Below, piece after piece: positions 1 to 8,792 of a stretch of DNA of 42,063 bases (the first letter of the stretch is position 1; every line of letters starts with the position of its first letter). The position numbers were made by a program, and so were the translations under genes. Below the pieces are notes generated by a model that was not told the DNA's origin, made no database searches, and saw only the letters and a program-made list of their open reading frames with translations. Origin of the DNA: Bulleidia extructa W1219 (GTDB lineage Bacteria; Bacillota_I; Bacilli_A; Erysipelotrichales; Erysipelotrichaceae); assembly GCF_000177375.1 (NCBI RefSeq), contig NZ_ADFR01000015.1, positions 1 to 42,063 of the forward strand. The letters run 5' to 3'.

Positions 1-448
1 TCGTATTGTTTAATTCTATTTTTTCATCTATCGGATTAAGACAAGAAAGCACTATTTCTTGTTCTTCTATTGATGGAATATCAAATTCAAGCCTGTTAAG
101 AGTTTCTATTCTAAGACTTGGAATGGTTGTTCCCTCATTATAGTTATTTAGGTCTATAAGAGACATAATATAATATAAGTATTTGGGACGTACAATATCC
201 GTATTAATGATAGTATAAAAAAGCGTATCAACTGTCCAAAATGGATGCTCCACATATTTAACTTTTCCTATTGTCCCCTTTCTTCCAATCAAAACAGATG
301 GTTTATCATAAAGAGCTGTTGTCGCATACCCCATTAATCCTCCAGTGCCATAAATAGGAATATTTCCATCCTCTGAATGAACTTTTTTCTGATTTTTCCC
401 ATATTTAATCATCACCAATTCCGAAAGAGCGTATCTTTTATACTTCAT
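1..448 (-). CDS. hsdS: Type I restriction enzyme specificity subunit HsdS (partial)
   Basis: This is the first 149 codons of the DNA-recognition subunit of a type I restriction-modification complex; the rest lies beyond the left edge. The ATG overlaps the hsdM stop by 11 nt (stop at 438-440), so the two are translationally coupled. The translation carries the usual first target-recognition-domain signature: IPIYGTGGLMGYA, then VLIGRKGTIG, then PFWTVDTLFY, and near the break the helix start IPSIEEQEIV, which normally opens the central conserved spacer. HsdS sets the target sequence for both methylation and cleavage. Target specificity cannot be read from this part. Confidence 0.93.
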   Translation of the reverse strand, partial: MKYKRYALSELVMIKYGKNQKKVHSEDGNIPIYGTGGLMGYATTALYDKPSVLIGRKGTIGKVKYVEHPFWTVDTLFYTIINTDIVRPKYLYYIMSLIDLNNYNEGTTIPSLRIETLNRLEFDIPSIEEQEIVLSCLNPIDEKIELNNT

Positions 449-1970
449 ATCCAATCGCCCCCAGCTTCTTACGAATCTCCTCTTCCAATTCATGAGATTT
501 CTTGAACATATCTGAAAGTTCTGAGGTCAGTCTTGTCATCTTTTTTTCAAAAGGCTCTCCATCATCTTCCTGTTCTTCAATTCCCACATATCGACCAGGA
601 GTTAAGATATAGTCTTGTTTTGCTATATCTTCTATTGACGCTATAGCAGAAAATCCTTTTTTCTCCTCTAATTCTCCATTTTGAAAATCTTCAAAGGTTT
701 TTGCTAATAAGTCAATATCTCCAAGACTTCCATCTTCTTGTATCCCTTCCGTAAAGTCTCTATGCTTTCTATCAACCATATATCCCATTTTTCTGGCATC
801 AATAAAAAGCGTCTTTCCTTTTTGCTTTTTATTTTTAGTAATGAACCATAATGTCACTGGAATAGTAACGCTATAAAATAACTGTGTCGGTAAAGCTACA
901 ATCCCTTCAACAAGATCATCTTCTATAATCTTTTTCCTTATTTCTCCCTCTCCGGAAGATTGGGATGATAATGCTCCATTAGCAAGTACTAAACCTATTT
1001 TCCCATTAGGTGCTAAGTGGTGAATCATATGTTGTATCCACGCATAGTTTGCATTCCCCGATGGCGGAGTTCCATATTTCCACCTAACATCATCTTTTAA
1101 TTTATCTGCACCCCAATTAGAAAGATTAAATGGTGGATTTGCCATAATGAAATCTGATTTTAATGTTTTATGGATGTCATTAAAAAATGTATCGGCATGG
1201 TAGGAACCGAAATTGGCATCAATTCCTCTTATTGCCATATTCATTTTCGCCATCTTCCATGTGTCTGCATTAGATTCCTGCCCATAAACAGAAATATTCC
1301 CTCGATTGTCGCTATGAGCCTGTACAAATTTTTCACTTTGCACAAACATACCACCACTGCCACAACAAGGATCATACACTCGACAGTTATTGAACGGTTT
1401 CAATATAGCAACGATAGTTTTTACAATACTCGAAGGCGTATAAAATTCACCGCCTTTTGTTCCTTCATAAGCAGCAAACTGAGCAATACAATATTCATAC
1501 GTCCTACCCAGCAAATCTTTACTTGCTTCTGTTTCGTCCATTTTTACTTCGTTAGTAAATAAGTCAACAACTTCCCCTAATACTCTTTTATCCAAATCAG
1601 GGCTGGCATAATTCTTAGGCAAAACATTTTTTAAACTCACATTTTCTTTTTCAATCGCTCTCATTGCGTCATCAATCACTGTACCAATTTCAGGTGTGTG
1701 TGCAGCAGAAGAAATCTTACTCCAACGAGCTTCTTCCGGCACAAAAAATATATTTTCTTCTACATATGCATCCCTATCGTTTTCAAAACCATCGCCTTCT
1801 TTTAAAAGTTCTTCATAACGTTTTTCAAAGGCACTGGATATATAACGAAGAAAAATAAGTCCAACAATTACTTTTCTATATTCAGCAGCAGGAATATGTC
1901 CCCAAAGAACGCAAGCTGCGTCCCAAATTTGTTTTTCAAAGCCTATATTTGCATTGTTTTTTCCAGCCAT
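438..1970 (-). CDS. hsdM: Type I restriction-modification DNA methyltransferase HsdM
   Basis: N6-adenine methyltransferase subunit of a type I restriction-modification system, 510 residues, a normal length. An N-terminal helical HsdM_N domain (about 10-140) is followed by the SAM-binding motif DPCCGSGGMF (about residues 201-210) and the catalytic NPPF motif (about 280), preceded by KGGEFYTPSSIV, typical of HsdM. The C-terminus (about 470-510) is a charged helix. It sits 3 nt behind a small HTH regulator and overlaps hsdS by 11 nt, so the three look like one operon. hsdR is not in the window and may lie to the left. The upstream GGGGAATAAAG is an acceptable ribosome binding site. Confidence 0.96.
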   Translation of the reverse strand: MAGKNNANIGFEKQIWDAACVLWGHIPAAEYRKVIVGLIFLRYISSAFEKRYEELLKEGDGFENDRDAYVEENIFFVPEEARWSKISSAAHTPEIGTVIDDAMRAIEKENVSLKNVLPKNYASPDLDKRVLGEVVDLFTNEVKMDETEASKDLLGRTYEYCIAQFAAYEGTKGGEFYTPSSIVKTIVAILKPFNNCRVYDPCCGSGGMFVQSEKFVQAHSDNRGNISVYGQESNADTWKMAKMNMAIRGIDANFGSYHADTFFNDIHKTLKSDFIMANPPFNLSNWGADKLKDDVRWKYGTPPSGNANYAWIQHMIHHLAPNGKIGLVLANGALSSQSSGEGEIRKKIIEDDLVEGIVALPTQLFYSVTIPVTLWFITKNKKQKGKTLFIDARKMGYMVDRKHRDFTEGIQEDGSLGDIDLLAKTFEDFQNGELEEKKGFSAIASIEDIAKQDYILTPGRYVGIEEQEDDGEPFEKKMTRLTSELSDMFKKSHELEEEIRKKLGAIGYEV

Positions 1971-1973
1971 TCT

Positions 1974-2183
1974 TTATTCCCCATCCTCTTCAAATTCCAT
2001 AATATCGTCTAATGTGCAATCCAAAGCTTTACAAATCTTACCTAAAACTTCGACCGTTACATTATCGTTCTTATTAAGCTTGTTGATAGTATATGTACTA
2101 ACTCCAGATATTTGGGCTAATTCTTTCTTTTTCATGTCCCTATCTAATAAAATATGCCACAGTCTTTTATAATTAGCTTTCAT
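1974..2183 (-). CDS. Small Cro/C1-type HTH transcriptional regulator
   Basis: A 69-residue protein that is almost entirely one helix-turn-helix domain of the XRE type: MKKKELAQISGVS forms the turn, followed by YTINKLNKND and a second half VLGKICKALDCTLDDIME, typical of short YozG-like regulators. It has a GTGAGG ribosome binding site and lies 3 nt upstream of hsdM, so it probably controls the restriction operon, much as control (C) proteins do for other systems. That role is inferred from position. The promoter upstream has a perfect extended -10 (see the regulatory entry). Confidence 0.9.
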   Translation of the reverse strand: MKANYKRLWHILLDRDMKKKELAQISGVSTYTINKLNKNDNVTVEVLGKICKALDCTLDDIMEFEEDGE

Positions 2184-2227
2184 TAAATTTCCTCACTTTC
2201 TATAAGTCCCCAAACTCAATTTAGGAT

Positions 2228-2236
2228 ATTATATCA
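2228..2236 (-). promoter_or_regulatory. Extended -10 promoter of the regulator-hsdM-hsdS operon
   Basis: On the minus strand the sequence reads TGATATAAT: a perfect TATAAT (2228-2233) with the TG of an extended -10 at 2235-2236. No convincing -35 is seen, which fits an extended -10 promoter. About 45 nt separate it from the regulator ATG, and a GTGAGG ribosome binding site is present, so this transcript has a normal leader. Confidence 0.6.
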
Positions 2237-2303
2237 TATTTAGACATAAAAATATAGCGTTCTCTCTATTTTAATTTTATATTCTACTATTCTTTATATT
2301 TTA

Positions 2304-2991
2304 TCAATATAAAAACATAAGAAGTCGATGTAGTCCTACGACCACATGCCTCAAATGTGGAAATTGCTTAAGAAAAGCATTTATTTCCTCATATGATTTC
2401 TGATATGCTTCAACATCTTTTCTGTTCATCATCATGTAAATTTTATCATTCGGATTTTTACGATACCCCTCGTAATGTTCTCTTTTGCTAATACAAGTTT
2501 GAATATATTTTACAACTTCCTTTATCCCTTTTTTGTTCCCATGACAGCTTATCAAATTCTCATTTCAGCTCATTCTTTTCAAAGAAATTTCTATCAATAG
2601 CCTTTTCCAGTTCTTACATTGAACCAAAATCTTTTTCATAAATTATAATCATAGTACCGATAGCTGCCTTCATATTATGCTTTATTGCCCAACGCTCATA
2701 TCCTTTGTTAAACTTGGCTTTATCGTTATTTTTAATATCTATGATATTGCCAAATTTTCTGTCCTTATCCAGAATTCTATTTTTGATTTTTTCTTCTGTG
2801 TCATTAACTCCAATAATCTTTGTTCTTGAGTTAAACTGTTTCTTTGTTAGTTCAAATTCCTTATGAGCATTTTCTCTGCTGCACAGGTGCGTTGTAACAT
2901 AAATTTCATCATCGGTTTTATCTCCGTTATAGATATAATCTATTGCCTTTTTCAGTGTTATTTTAATCGGATATATCTTTGTAACTGCCAT
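2304..2991 (-). pseudogene. Decayed MobA-type relaxase
   Basis: Remains of a conjugative or mobilization relaxase in two open pieces. The first (2614-2991, 125 codons) begins MAVTKIYPIK and continues LKKAIDYIYNGDKTDD, the classic start of Firmicutes MobA relaxases. After about 60 residues it jumps to a segment (GNIIDIKNNDKAKFNKGYERWA) that in full relaxases lies in the distal, non-catalytic half. The catalytic HxDxxHxHxHF region is missing, so there is an internal deletion. The second piece (2304-2555) is in another frame (REHYEGYRKNPNDKIYM) and fits a relaxase C-terminal part. Its start overlaps the stop of the mobC remnant in a TAATG. The protein cannot nick DNA. Assignment of the first piece is firm; that of the second is moderate. 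Confidence 0.75.
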
Positions 2992-3369
2992 TAGCTTATT
3001 ACTTTGTTGATAATAAAATCCGATACTTTTTCTCTAAAGTCTATTAGGAAAAGCAGTTCTCTCCGCAAAGCTTTCTTAATACTTTCAATATCATTTTTAT
3101 AAACAACCCCTGTACTGTTTGCTACCTTTGCAATCTGATTCAGGTTCGCTGAATTGCGACTGATAAGAGAAGATAATTTCCCTAGTTATTTTCTAAACTC
3201 TCCAGATATGTTAATACTGATAATCCTGTTTTTGAAAATGCTATCTCGGTAAAATTCTCTTCTATTCTTAAATTAGTCAATACAAATCTTCGGTTAAATC
3301 ATTTATATCTCCTTCGTTCACCATGAAATGAACGGTACAATTGTTTTTACGGTTAACGGTCTTTGACAT
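2991..3369 (-). pseudogene. Broken mobC (relaxosome accessory protein)
   Basis: Reading from an ATG at 3369 with an AAGGAG site just upstream, the start is MSKTVNRKNNCTVHFMVNEGD, ending at TGA after 31 codons. A later frame, open at about 3130-2994, carries LISRNSANLNQIAKVANSTG, the characteristic core of MobC/relaxosome proteins, and ends VSDFIINKVIS at a TAA that overlaps the relaxase ATG (TAATG). Stops and frameshifts separate the two halves. The gene order mobC-mobA with overlapping stop and start is the normal mobilization arrangement, so this confirms a dead mobilization module. Confidence 0.7.
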
Positions 3370-3447
3370 TTTTCATTACTCCTTTCTTCTTCGGGGTTTT
3401 ACGATCTTCCTAAAATTGATTAAACCGAATTTTCGACTTACAAGCCT

Positions 3448-3472
3448 ACTTTTTCGACTGTAGTCAAAAAGT
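3448..3472. repeat. Inverted repeat in the gene-free stretch beside mobC
   Basis: The stretch 3370-3588 has no intact gene. At 3448-3472 the bases ACTTTTT and AAAAAGT flank GACT and AGTC, giving a stem interrupted by one extra C. TTTCGACT occurs twice, near 3431 and 3452. It could be an operator, a transfer-region fragment or a terminator stem; no T-tract follows on either strand. Function unknown. Confidence 0.35.
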
Positions 3473-3588
3473 ATATGCTTGCTATCTCACTGAAAATAAT
3501 ATTTTTACTATACATACACGGAATATGATCTTATACGATTCTTATTTGAGTTGAATGACAGTATTGAGTTTAATATAAACAGGTTATT

Positions 3589-3852
3589 ATGAATGGCGAA
3601 GATCCTGAATATACTATCACAGGTGCATATTTTGGCAGTGAGGCTATTCTTAGAATCCGTAATATGCTTGAACAGTGGCAGAAAATGAAAGAAAAATATG
3701 AGAATAACGAAATTACGAAAGAAGCCTTGCAAGATTGGAAATCTAACTATCCTGACAGTCTGAAAAAAGATTATGTTCCTTTTGAAGAAAGCAATGTAAA
3801 ATTTTACAGAAAAGGTATAACCGCTAAGGTTCCACCGGATATTAGAAAGTAA
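3589..3852 (+). CDS. Small hypothetical protein, possibly a 3' gene fragment
   Basis: An 87-residue charged, mostly helical protein (MNGEDPEYTITGAYFGSEA at the start, then RIRNMLEQWQKMKEKYEN). I do not recognise a family. No Shine-Dalgarno precedes the ATG. A different frame directly upstream (about 3498-3592) encodes YDLIRFLFELNDSIEFNINR and ends in a TGA overlapping this ATG, so both may be parts of one frameshifted gene. It is the only plus-strand gene in the left island and sits against the mobC remnant, so it is probably mobile-element cargo or debris. Confidence 0.45.
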   Translation: MNGEDPEYTITGAYFGSEAILRIRNMLEQWQKMKEKYENNEITKEALQDWKSNYPDSLKKDYVPFEESNVKFYRKGITAKVPPDIRK

Positions 3853-4006
3853 GCATAGAAAAAGCACGTAGCTGAAAGATTGTTGGATCTTAAAGTCATG
3901 TGCTTTCGCTATATTATTTATCGAATGAGCCCGACAAACTGGGGTTTAGATTTTAACCCTTACGGAAAATAAAACGGGCTATTCTCCTGAAGTATGTTCT
4001 ATAACA

Positions 4007-4771
4007 TTATAGTTTAATGCAAAGTGTAGCTATGTAGTCATTTCCATAACGTGATAATCTATGTCTTTTGTCACACGATTCATAAAAATCTATCATAGCG
4101 AGACCATTTTTAAGTTGTCCTCTAATCTGAGTTTCTAAGGTATGGCTAAATTCATATCCATATTCTGGATTTATGGTTATCTTGCCTTCCTCTTCAAGCT
4201 CTTTTGAATTAAAAGGTATTGAAAACTTTAAAAGTAATTCCTCATCGGGTTTGTCCCACACAATGTCAGCATCATACATGTATATCCAAGTATTCATAAA
4301 TCCGACCATTAACAATCCACCCTTTTTCAATACTCGAGAGGCTTCTTTATATATGTTTTCTAAATCTTCTACATATACATTTGAAACCGGATTAAAAATA
4401 ATATCAAAAGTTTCATTTTCAAATGGAAATGGTTTTGTCATATCGCCTTGAACTGTGTTGATTTTTAAGCCTTCTCTTTTAGCAACCATATCATCTCTTT
4501 GTAATTGTGATTTAGAAAAATCCATTATGGTTACATCATAACCTTTTATGGCAAAAACTGGTCCCTGCTGTCCACCACCACAAGCTAAACCTAATATCTT
4601 TTTTCCGTTAGCTTTTTCAAACCATTCTTTTGGAACTTTTTTCCCAACAGTTAATGCAACAGAAATTGGATTATTTCTAACTTCTTCTAATTCTTCATGT
4701 GTCAATGGCTCAGTATAGTCATTTTTTACATTATTCCATCTATCTTCATTTAATTTTATATAATTGTTCAT
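4007..4771 (-). CDS. Class I SAM-dependent methyltransferase
   Basis: A 254-residue protein with a Rossmann methyltransferase core: motif I ILGLACGGGQQGP (about residues 69-81), an acidic end of strand 2 (VTIMDFSKSQL), motif II-like VQGDMTKPFPF and FDIIFNPVSNVYV, and motif III ASRVLKKGGLLMVGF. The N-terminal WNNVKNDYTEPLTHEE region resembles small-molecule methyltransferases of the Methyltransf_11 type. The substrate is unknown. It has a GAGGAG ribosome binding site. It lies between the mobilization remnant and a GrpB-like gene, so it is probably accessory. Confidence 0.88.
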   Translation of the reverse strand: MNNYIKLNEDRWNNVKNDYTEPLTHEELEEVRNNPISVALTVGKKVPKEWFEKANGKKILGLACGGGQQGPVFAIKGYDVTIMDFSKSQLQRDDMVAKREGLKINTVQGDMTKPFPFENETFDIIFNPVSNVYVEDLENIYKEASRVLKKGGLLMVGFMNTWIYMYDADIVWDKPDEELLLKFSIPFNSKELEEEGKITINPEYGYEFSHTLETQIRGQLKNGLAMIDFYESCDKRHRLSRYGNDYIATLCIKL

Positions 4772-4861
4772 CTTATAATCTCCTCGTAATTTTATATTAT
4801 TTCGATTTAAGTTGAATATGTTGCCATTACATTTTTCTCACCTCTACAAATTCTGATTTGG

Positions 4862-5428
4862 TTAATATCTTTTCCCATATAAACTTTTTGCTAAATTTGT
4901 ATATTTTCTTATAAAATCTGTTTTTGCTTCAGTATATCCATCTCTATCATGTTTAAATTCTTTCCAAAGGGATAATTTTAAAGTTTCATATCCTTTGGCT
5001 ATTTCCTTATACTCATTCAAATAATCTCTGAAATATAATTCATCATTATCTCCGGCAATTCTAATATGAAGATGAAATACTTTTTCAGCAAATCCTTGTT
5101 CTGTGTAGCCTTTGTTTAATGTAATGCGGGCTTCAGTCATATTCATACATAGCCAACCCTTGTTTATTAGAATATTTTTAACAATATCTAAATCTGCCTT
5201 GTCGTTTACTTCAACTAATACATCCACAATATTTTTTGCCCATATTCCTGATATAGCCGTGCTTCCGATATGAGATATTCTTTTTATGCTTTTACTCGGC
5301 ACTGCTGATAATATTGATTTTCTTTCTTCTTCATACCATTTTATCCACTCTTTATTATGTTTAACTAAAAATATCGGAAACAGTTGCCAAAGCTCTTTTA
5401 AACTCATTTCCTCCAATTTTTTATTCAT
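4862..5428 (-). CDS. GrpB family protein (UPF0157, nucleotidyltransferase fold)
   Basis: A 188-residue member of the GrpB/UPF0157 family. The diagnostic stretch is ISHIGSTAISGIWAKNIVDVLVEV (about residues 50-73), matching the family HIGSTAVPGLxAKPIIDI; aspartate 69 sits where the nucleotidyltransferase fold would hold metal. The conserved C-terminal part FRDYLNEYKEIAKGYETLK is also present. The reaction is not known; some members are annotated as dephospho-CoA-kinase-like or nucleotidyltransferases. A GAGG ribosome binding site precedes the ATG. Same strand as the methyltransferase 90 nt downstream, with which it may be transcribed. Confidence 0.87.
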   Translation of the reverse strand: MNKKLEEMSLKELWQLFPIFLVKHNKEWIKWYEEERKSILSAVPSKSIKRISHIGSTAISGIWAKNIVDVLVEVNDKADLDIVKNILINKGWLCMNMTEARITLNKGYTEQGFAEKVFHLHIRIAGDNDELYFRDYLNEYKEIAKGYETLKLSLWKEFKHDRDGYTEAKTDFIRKYTNLAKSLYGKRY

Positions 5429-5470
5429 ATCTAACCTCTACAATTCCGATTTACAACTCACTATTTTTAC

Positions 5471-5502
5471 AAAAGCCTCCCACCAAAATGATGGAAGGCT
5501 TC
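5471..5502 (-). terminator. Hairpin terminator between guaA and the GrpB gene
   Basis: On the minus strand AAGCCTTCCATCA and TGGTGGGAGGCTT form a stem of about 13 pairs with two non-standard positions and a short T-rich loop, followed by TTTTGT. It is the last of three hairpins after guaA and shields the accessory genes from guaA transcription. Confidence 0.6.
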
Positions 5503-5605
5503 CTAAACTATCGACCTAAATTCAACAACTCCCTTTTAGACCTGCTTTTTCACCTTTTTAGTATCAAAACAGTATCATTCAGGAGTTTTTTGCTCCTGCA
5601 AATCG

Positions 5606-5630
5606 CTAAAAACCACTGTTTTCAACAGTT
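5606..5630 (-). terminator. guaA: Intrinsic terminator after guaA
   Basis: On the minus strand ACTGTT-GAA-AACAGT is followed by GGTTTTT. It starts about 25 nt after the guaA stop. A second hairpin CAGGAG/CTCCTG (5580-5598) lies just beyond without a T-tract. Confidence 0.6.
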
Positions 5631-5655
5631 TTACAACAGAAACATATTTGTTACT

Positions 5656-7197
5656 CTATTCCCACTCTATCGTCCCAGGCGGCTTTGACGTTATATCCAA
5701 AGCAACCCGATTGACATGTTGAACCTCATTAACAATACGCGTTGAAATCCGATCCAACACCTCATATGGAATCCTAGCCCAATCCGCTGTCATCCCATCA
5801 ATAGAAGTCACAGCCCGAACCACCACCGTATAATCATACGTTCTTTGATCTCCCATAACACCAACCGAACGAATATTCGGCAAACAAGTAAAATACTGCC
5901 AAATTTCTCTCTGTAGACCAGCCTTATTAATCTCTTCCCGTAAAATCAAATCCGAATCACGAACAATTTCTAACTTTTCTTCACTAATTTCACCAAGAAC
6001 CCGAATTCCTAACCCAGGTCCCGGGAAAGGTTGTCTCCATACCATTTCTTCCGGTAAACCAAGCTCAATTCCTAAAGTACGAACTTCGTCCTTAAACAAC
6101 TTATTCAAAGGTTCAATCAACTTGAAATTCAAATCCTCCGGCAGTCCTCCCACATTATGATGCGACTTGATGGTCTGAGCCGTCTTCGTACCGGATTCAA
6201 TCACATCCGTATATAAAGTTCCTTGAGCCAACCAGTGAATATCCACACCTTTCAATAACTTTTGAACCTCATCTTGAAACGTATACACAAATTCATTACC
6301 AATAATCTTGCGCTTCTGTTCCGGATCCGAAACACCCTTCAGCTTATTTAAGAATCGTTTCGAAGCATCCACCTTCGTCAACTGAATATTCATATTCTTA
6401 GCGAAGGTTTTCATCACCGATTCAGCTTCTCCTTTACGTAATAAACCATGATCAATAAACATACAATGCAGCTGACTCCCAATCGCTTTATGCAACAAAG
6501 CTGCCACAACCGAAGAATCTACACCACCCGATAAAGCTAACAAAACCTTATCCGAACCAACCTTAGTTCGAATCTCACTTACTTGCTGATGAATAAAATC
6601 CTTCATCGACCAGTTCGCTTTTGCATGGCAAATATTAAACACAAAATTCCGTAACATAACCAAACCATATTCACTATGGCGCACTTCCGGATGGAACTGA
6701 AGCGTATATATATTTCTTTCCATATCCATTGAAGCCACTAACGGGCAAGTGGCACTTTGACCAATTCCAATAAATCCATCCGCTAATTTAGTTACCTGAT
6801 CCCCATGGCTCATCCAAACGATTTGTTTTTCAGGAAGTCCTCTCAATAAATCATTATCCGTATCAAAAATAACCTCTGTCCGCCCATATTCTTTCTTGTC
6901 TGAGCCTTTTACTTCGCCTCCTAACATTTGATGGGTCATCTGCATTCCATAACAAATTCCCAAAATCGGAAGACCGGAGGTAAAAATAGCCGGATCACAC
7001 TTCGGAGCCCCCTCTTCATACACAGAATTAGGACCACCCGAAAAAATAATTCCCTTCACATCTTTCATCTCTAGGATATCATTTAACTTCATATCCCCGG
7101 GGTGCAGTTCGGAATACACCCCAAACTCACGAACACGACGAGCAATTAATTGATTATATTGACTACCAAAATCTAAAACAATAATTTTATCTGCCAT
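5656..7197 (-). CDS. guaA: GMP synthase (glutamine-hydrolysing)
   Basis: Converts XMP, ATP and glutamine to GMP, the last step of guanine nucleotide synthesis. The 513 residues show the class I glutamine amidotransferase domain first (GGPNSVYEE, nucleophile in GICYGMQ near residue 83, catalytic HPE in FHPEVRHS), then the ATP pyrophosphatase PP-loop LSGGVDSSV (about 224-232), then the GMP synthase C-terminal dimerisation domain ending PPGTIEWE. An AGAGGAAAA ribosome binding site lies before the ATG. No purine riboswitch is visible upstream. The 3' end faces the accessory island, and the guaA 3' end is a known insertion site of integrative elements. Confidence 0.98.
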   Translation of the reverse strand: MADKIIVLDFGSQYNQLIARRVREFGVYSELHPGDMKLNDILEMKDVKGIIFSGGPNSVYEEGAPKCDPAIFTSGLPILGICYGMQMTHQMLGGEVKGSDKKEYGRTEVIFDTDNDLLRGLPEKQIVWMSHGDQVTKLADGFIGIGQSATCPLVASMDMERNIYTLQFHPEVRHSEYGLVMLRNFVFNICHAKANWSMKDFIHQQVSEIRTKVGSDKVLLALSGGVDSSVVAALLHKAIGSQLHCMFIDHGLLRKGEAESVMKTFAKNMNIQLTKVDASKRFLNKLKGVSDPEQKRKIIGNEFVYTFQDEVQKLLKGVDIHWLAQGTLYTDVIESGTKTAQTIKSHHNVGGLPEDLNFKLIEPLNKLFKDEVRTLGIELGLPEEMVWRQPFPGPGLGIRVLGEISEEKLEIVRDSDLILREEINKAGLQREIWQYFTCLPNIRSVGVMGDQRTYDYTVVVRAVTSIDGMTADWARIPYEVLDRISTRIVNEVQHVNRVALDITSKPPGTIEWE

Positions 7198-7229
7198 TTT
7201 ATTTTCCTCTTTAATAAAGATACTATATC

Positions 7230-7258
7230 AAAAAAAAGAAGGTTCTTCACCCTCTTTT
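7230..7258 (-). terminator. Intrinsic terminator after metQ
   Basis: On the minus strand AAGAGGGT and ACCTTCTT pair (one G-T) around a GAAGA loop, followed by eight T. It ends the metNIQ transcript about 10 nt after the metQ stop. Confidence 0.8.
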
Positions 7259-7269
7259 CAACCAAAACC

Positions 7270-8109
7270 CTATTCCGATGGAATCACCGATCCATCCGAC
7301 CAATTAGACTTAATAAAATCCTTGATTTCCTTCGATTGTAACACTTCCACCAACGCTTTAATCTTCTTATCCTTTTCATGTCCTTCTTGGCAAACAACGA
7401 TATTCACATACGGATTCTTCGCAGTGGCCTTTTCTAAAATCAGTGCATCTTGACTAGGTTTTAAACCGGCCGAGATCGCATAGTTCCCATTGATAGCCAC
7501 TAAATCGCCTTCGCCATTAGCGTAAGCCGTCGCCAATAATTCCGGTTTAACCTCCTTGAACTTTAAGTGCTTTGGATTATTAGTATCATTATCAATATCT
7601 GCAATCGTTGTTTTCAAAACATTCGCATTCGCCGGCAATTTAATCAAACCGGCCTCATTTAAAATCGACAAAATACGGCCGTTATCTGCTACAGAGTTTG
7701 AAATAATAACGGTTGCTCCATCTTTAACATCACTCACTTTCCGAATAGTCTTCGCATAAATTCCAAACGGTTCAATATGCACACCCCCTACATTTACAAG
7801 CTTATATCCTTTCTCTTTCTTTTGATTATCAAAGAATGGTACATGTTGAAAGAAGTTCGCATCTGCACTGCCACCGGAAACGGCTTCATTTGGGATATAA
7901 TAATCATCTGTGATTGAAACTTCTAATTCAATTCCATATTTCTCTTTCAAGATCGGCTTCGCTTTTTCTAAAATTGTCCCATGAGGATTGGCCGTAGCGG
8001 CCACTTTTAACTTTCCATCTTGATGAGAAGATTCTTTAGAACCACTCCCACAAGCTATTAAGCTCAGTGCCAAACTAGAAATCGCTACCACTTTTATCCA
8101 TTTATTCAT
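7270..8109 (-). CDS. metQ: Methionine ABC transporter substrate-binding lipoprotein MetQ
   Basis: A 279-residue NlpA/MetQ family lipoprotein that captures methionine outside the membrane for MetNI. It has a lysine-containing signal peptide and a lipobox SLIAC (cysteine near residue 20), then the NLPA domain with VAATANPHGTILEKAKPILK, DANFFQHVPFF and the VNVGGVHIEPFGIY loop. The family binds L- or D-methionine; the Met T-box upstream of the operon supports this substrate. An AAAGGAGAG ribosome binding site precedes the ATG; it starts 26 nt after metI. Confidence 0.96.
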   Translation of the reverse strand: MNKWIKVVAISSLALSLIACGSGSKESSHQDGKLKVAATANPHGTILEKAKPILKEKYGIELEVSITDDYYIPNEAVSGGSADANFFQHVPFFDNQKKEKGYKLVNVGGVHIEPFGIYAKTIRKVSDVKDGATVIISNSVADNGRILSILNEAGLIKLPANANVLKTTIADIDNDTNNPKHLKFKEVKPELLATAYANGEGDLVAINGNYAISAGLKPSQDALILEKATAKNPYVNIVVCQEGHEKDKKIKALVEVLQSKEIKDFIKSNWSDGSVIPSE

Positions 8110-8134
8110 ACTAATTCTCTCCTTTACGATTTAC

Positions 8135-8791
8135 CTATCGCTTATCTATTCGTTTTACAATTGTATCACCAACCCATTGCATCAAAAATACGATTGCAAT
8201 AATAATAGCGGTTGAAGTGTAGACAACCGGCTTGTTATCTCGTGCAAAGCCATATAAATACGCAAGATTACCAAGACCGCCAGCCCCAATAGCTCCTGCC
8301 ATGGCAGTATAAGAAATTAAGGCAATTCCTGTCACGGTGATTCCCGACACAATCGCCGGTAAAGATTCAGGTAATAAAACTTTTGTAATAATTTGCCAGT
8401 TTGAAGCTCCCATTGATTTACTGGCTTCAATCGTTCCTTTATTCACCTCTTGAAAAGCAATGACACACATTCGAGCAAAGAAAGGGGATGAAGCTAAAAT
8501 CAAAGACGGCAAAGCCGCTTTAGCTCCCAACATACTTTTCGCAAAAAATTTCGCTAAGGGAATGGCCAATATCAATAAAATAATAAACGGAATAGCTCGA
8601 AGAACATTAATAACCATATCCGAGATTCGATGAATGAATCGATTTGGAAATAAACCATCGCTTTGCGTCCCATATAATAAAATCCCTATCAACAAACCCA
8701 AAATCACCGATACCGCCAAAGAAATAGAAGTCATATAAACCGTTTCCCAAACAGCCGTTAAAAGTTGTTCCATATTCACTGTTTTTGCCAT
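8135..8791 (-). CDS. metI: Methionine ABC transporter permease MetI
   Basis: Inner-membrane permease of the methionine importer, 218 residues from the chosen start, with five hydrophobic segments and the permease EAA loop (EASKSMGASNWQIITKVLLPESLP) that contacts the ATPase. The ATG at 8791 starts 1 nt after the metN stop and has GGAGG about 10 nt upstream. An in-frame start 8 codons earlier would overlap metN and adds an atypical MLVWRFFE, so I prefer 8791. Confidence 0.95.
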   Translation of the reverse strand: MAKTVNMEQLLTAVWETVYMTSISLAVSVILGLLIGILLYGTQSDGLFPNRFIHRISDMVINVLRAIPFIILLILAIPLAKFFAKSMLGAKAALPSLILASSPFFARMCVIAFQEVNKGTIEASKSMGASNWQIITKVLLPESLPAIVSGITVTGIALISYTAMAGAIGAGGLGNLAYLYGFARDNKPVVYTSTAIIIAIVFLMQWVGDTIVKRIDKR

Positions 8792-8792
8792 T

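Noticed and set aside
575-600. AATTCCCACATATCG as a copy of the guaA 3' end (possible attachment site)
   Set aside because: The similarity is short, gapped and inside hsdM coding sequence, so it is probably chance.
3860-3915. AAAGCACGT and ATGTGCTTT as a terminator after the small plus-strand gene
   Set aside because: One mismatch, a loop of about 29 nt and no T-tract make a functional terminator doubtful.
7198-7260. Purine riboswitch before guaA
   Set aside because: The leader is too short and is occupied by the metQ terminator and the guaA ribosome binding site; no purine aptamer motifs are seen.
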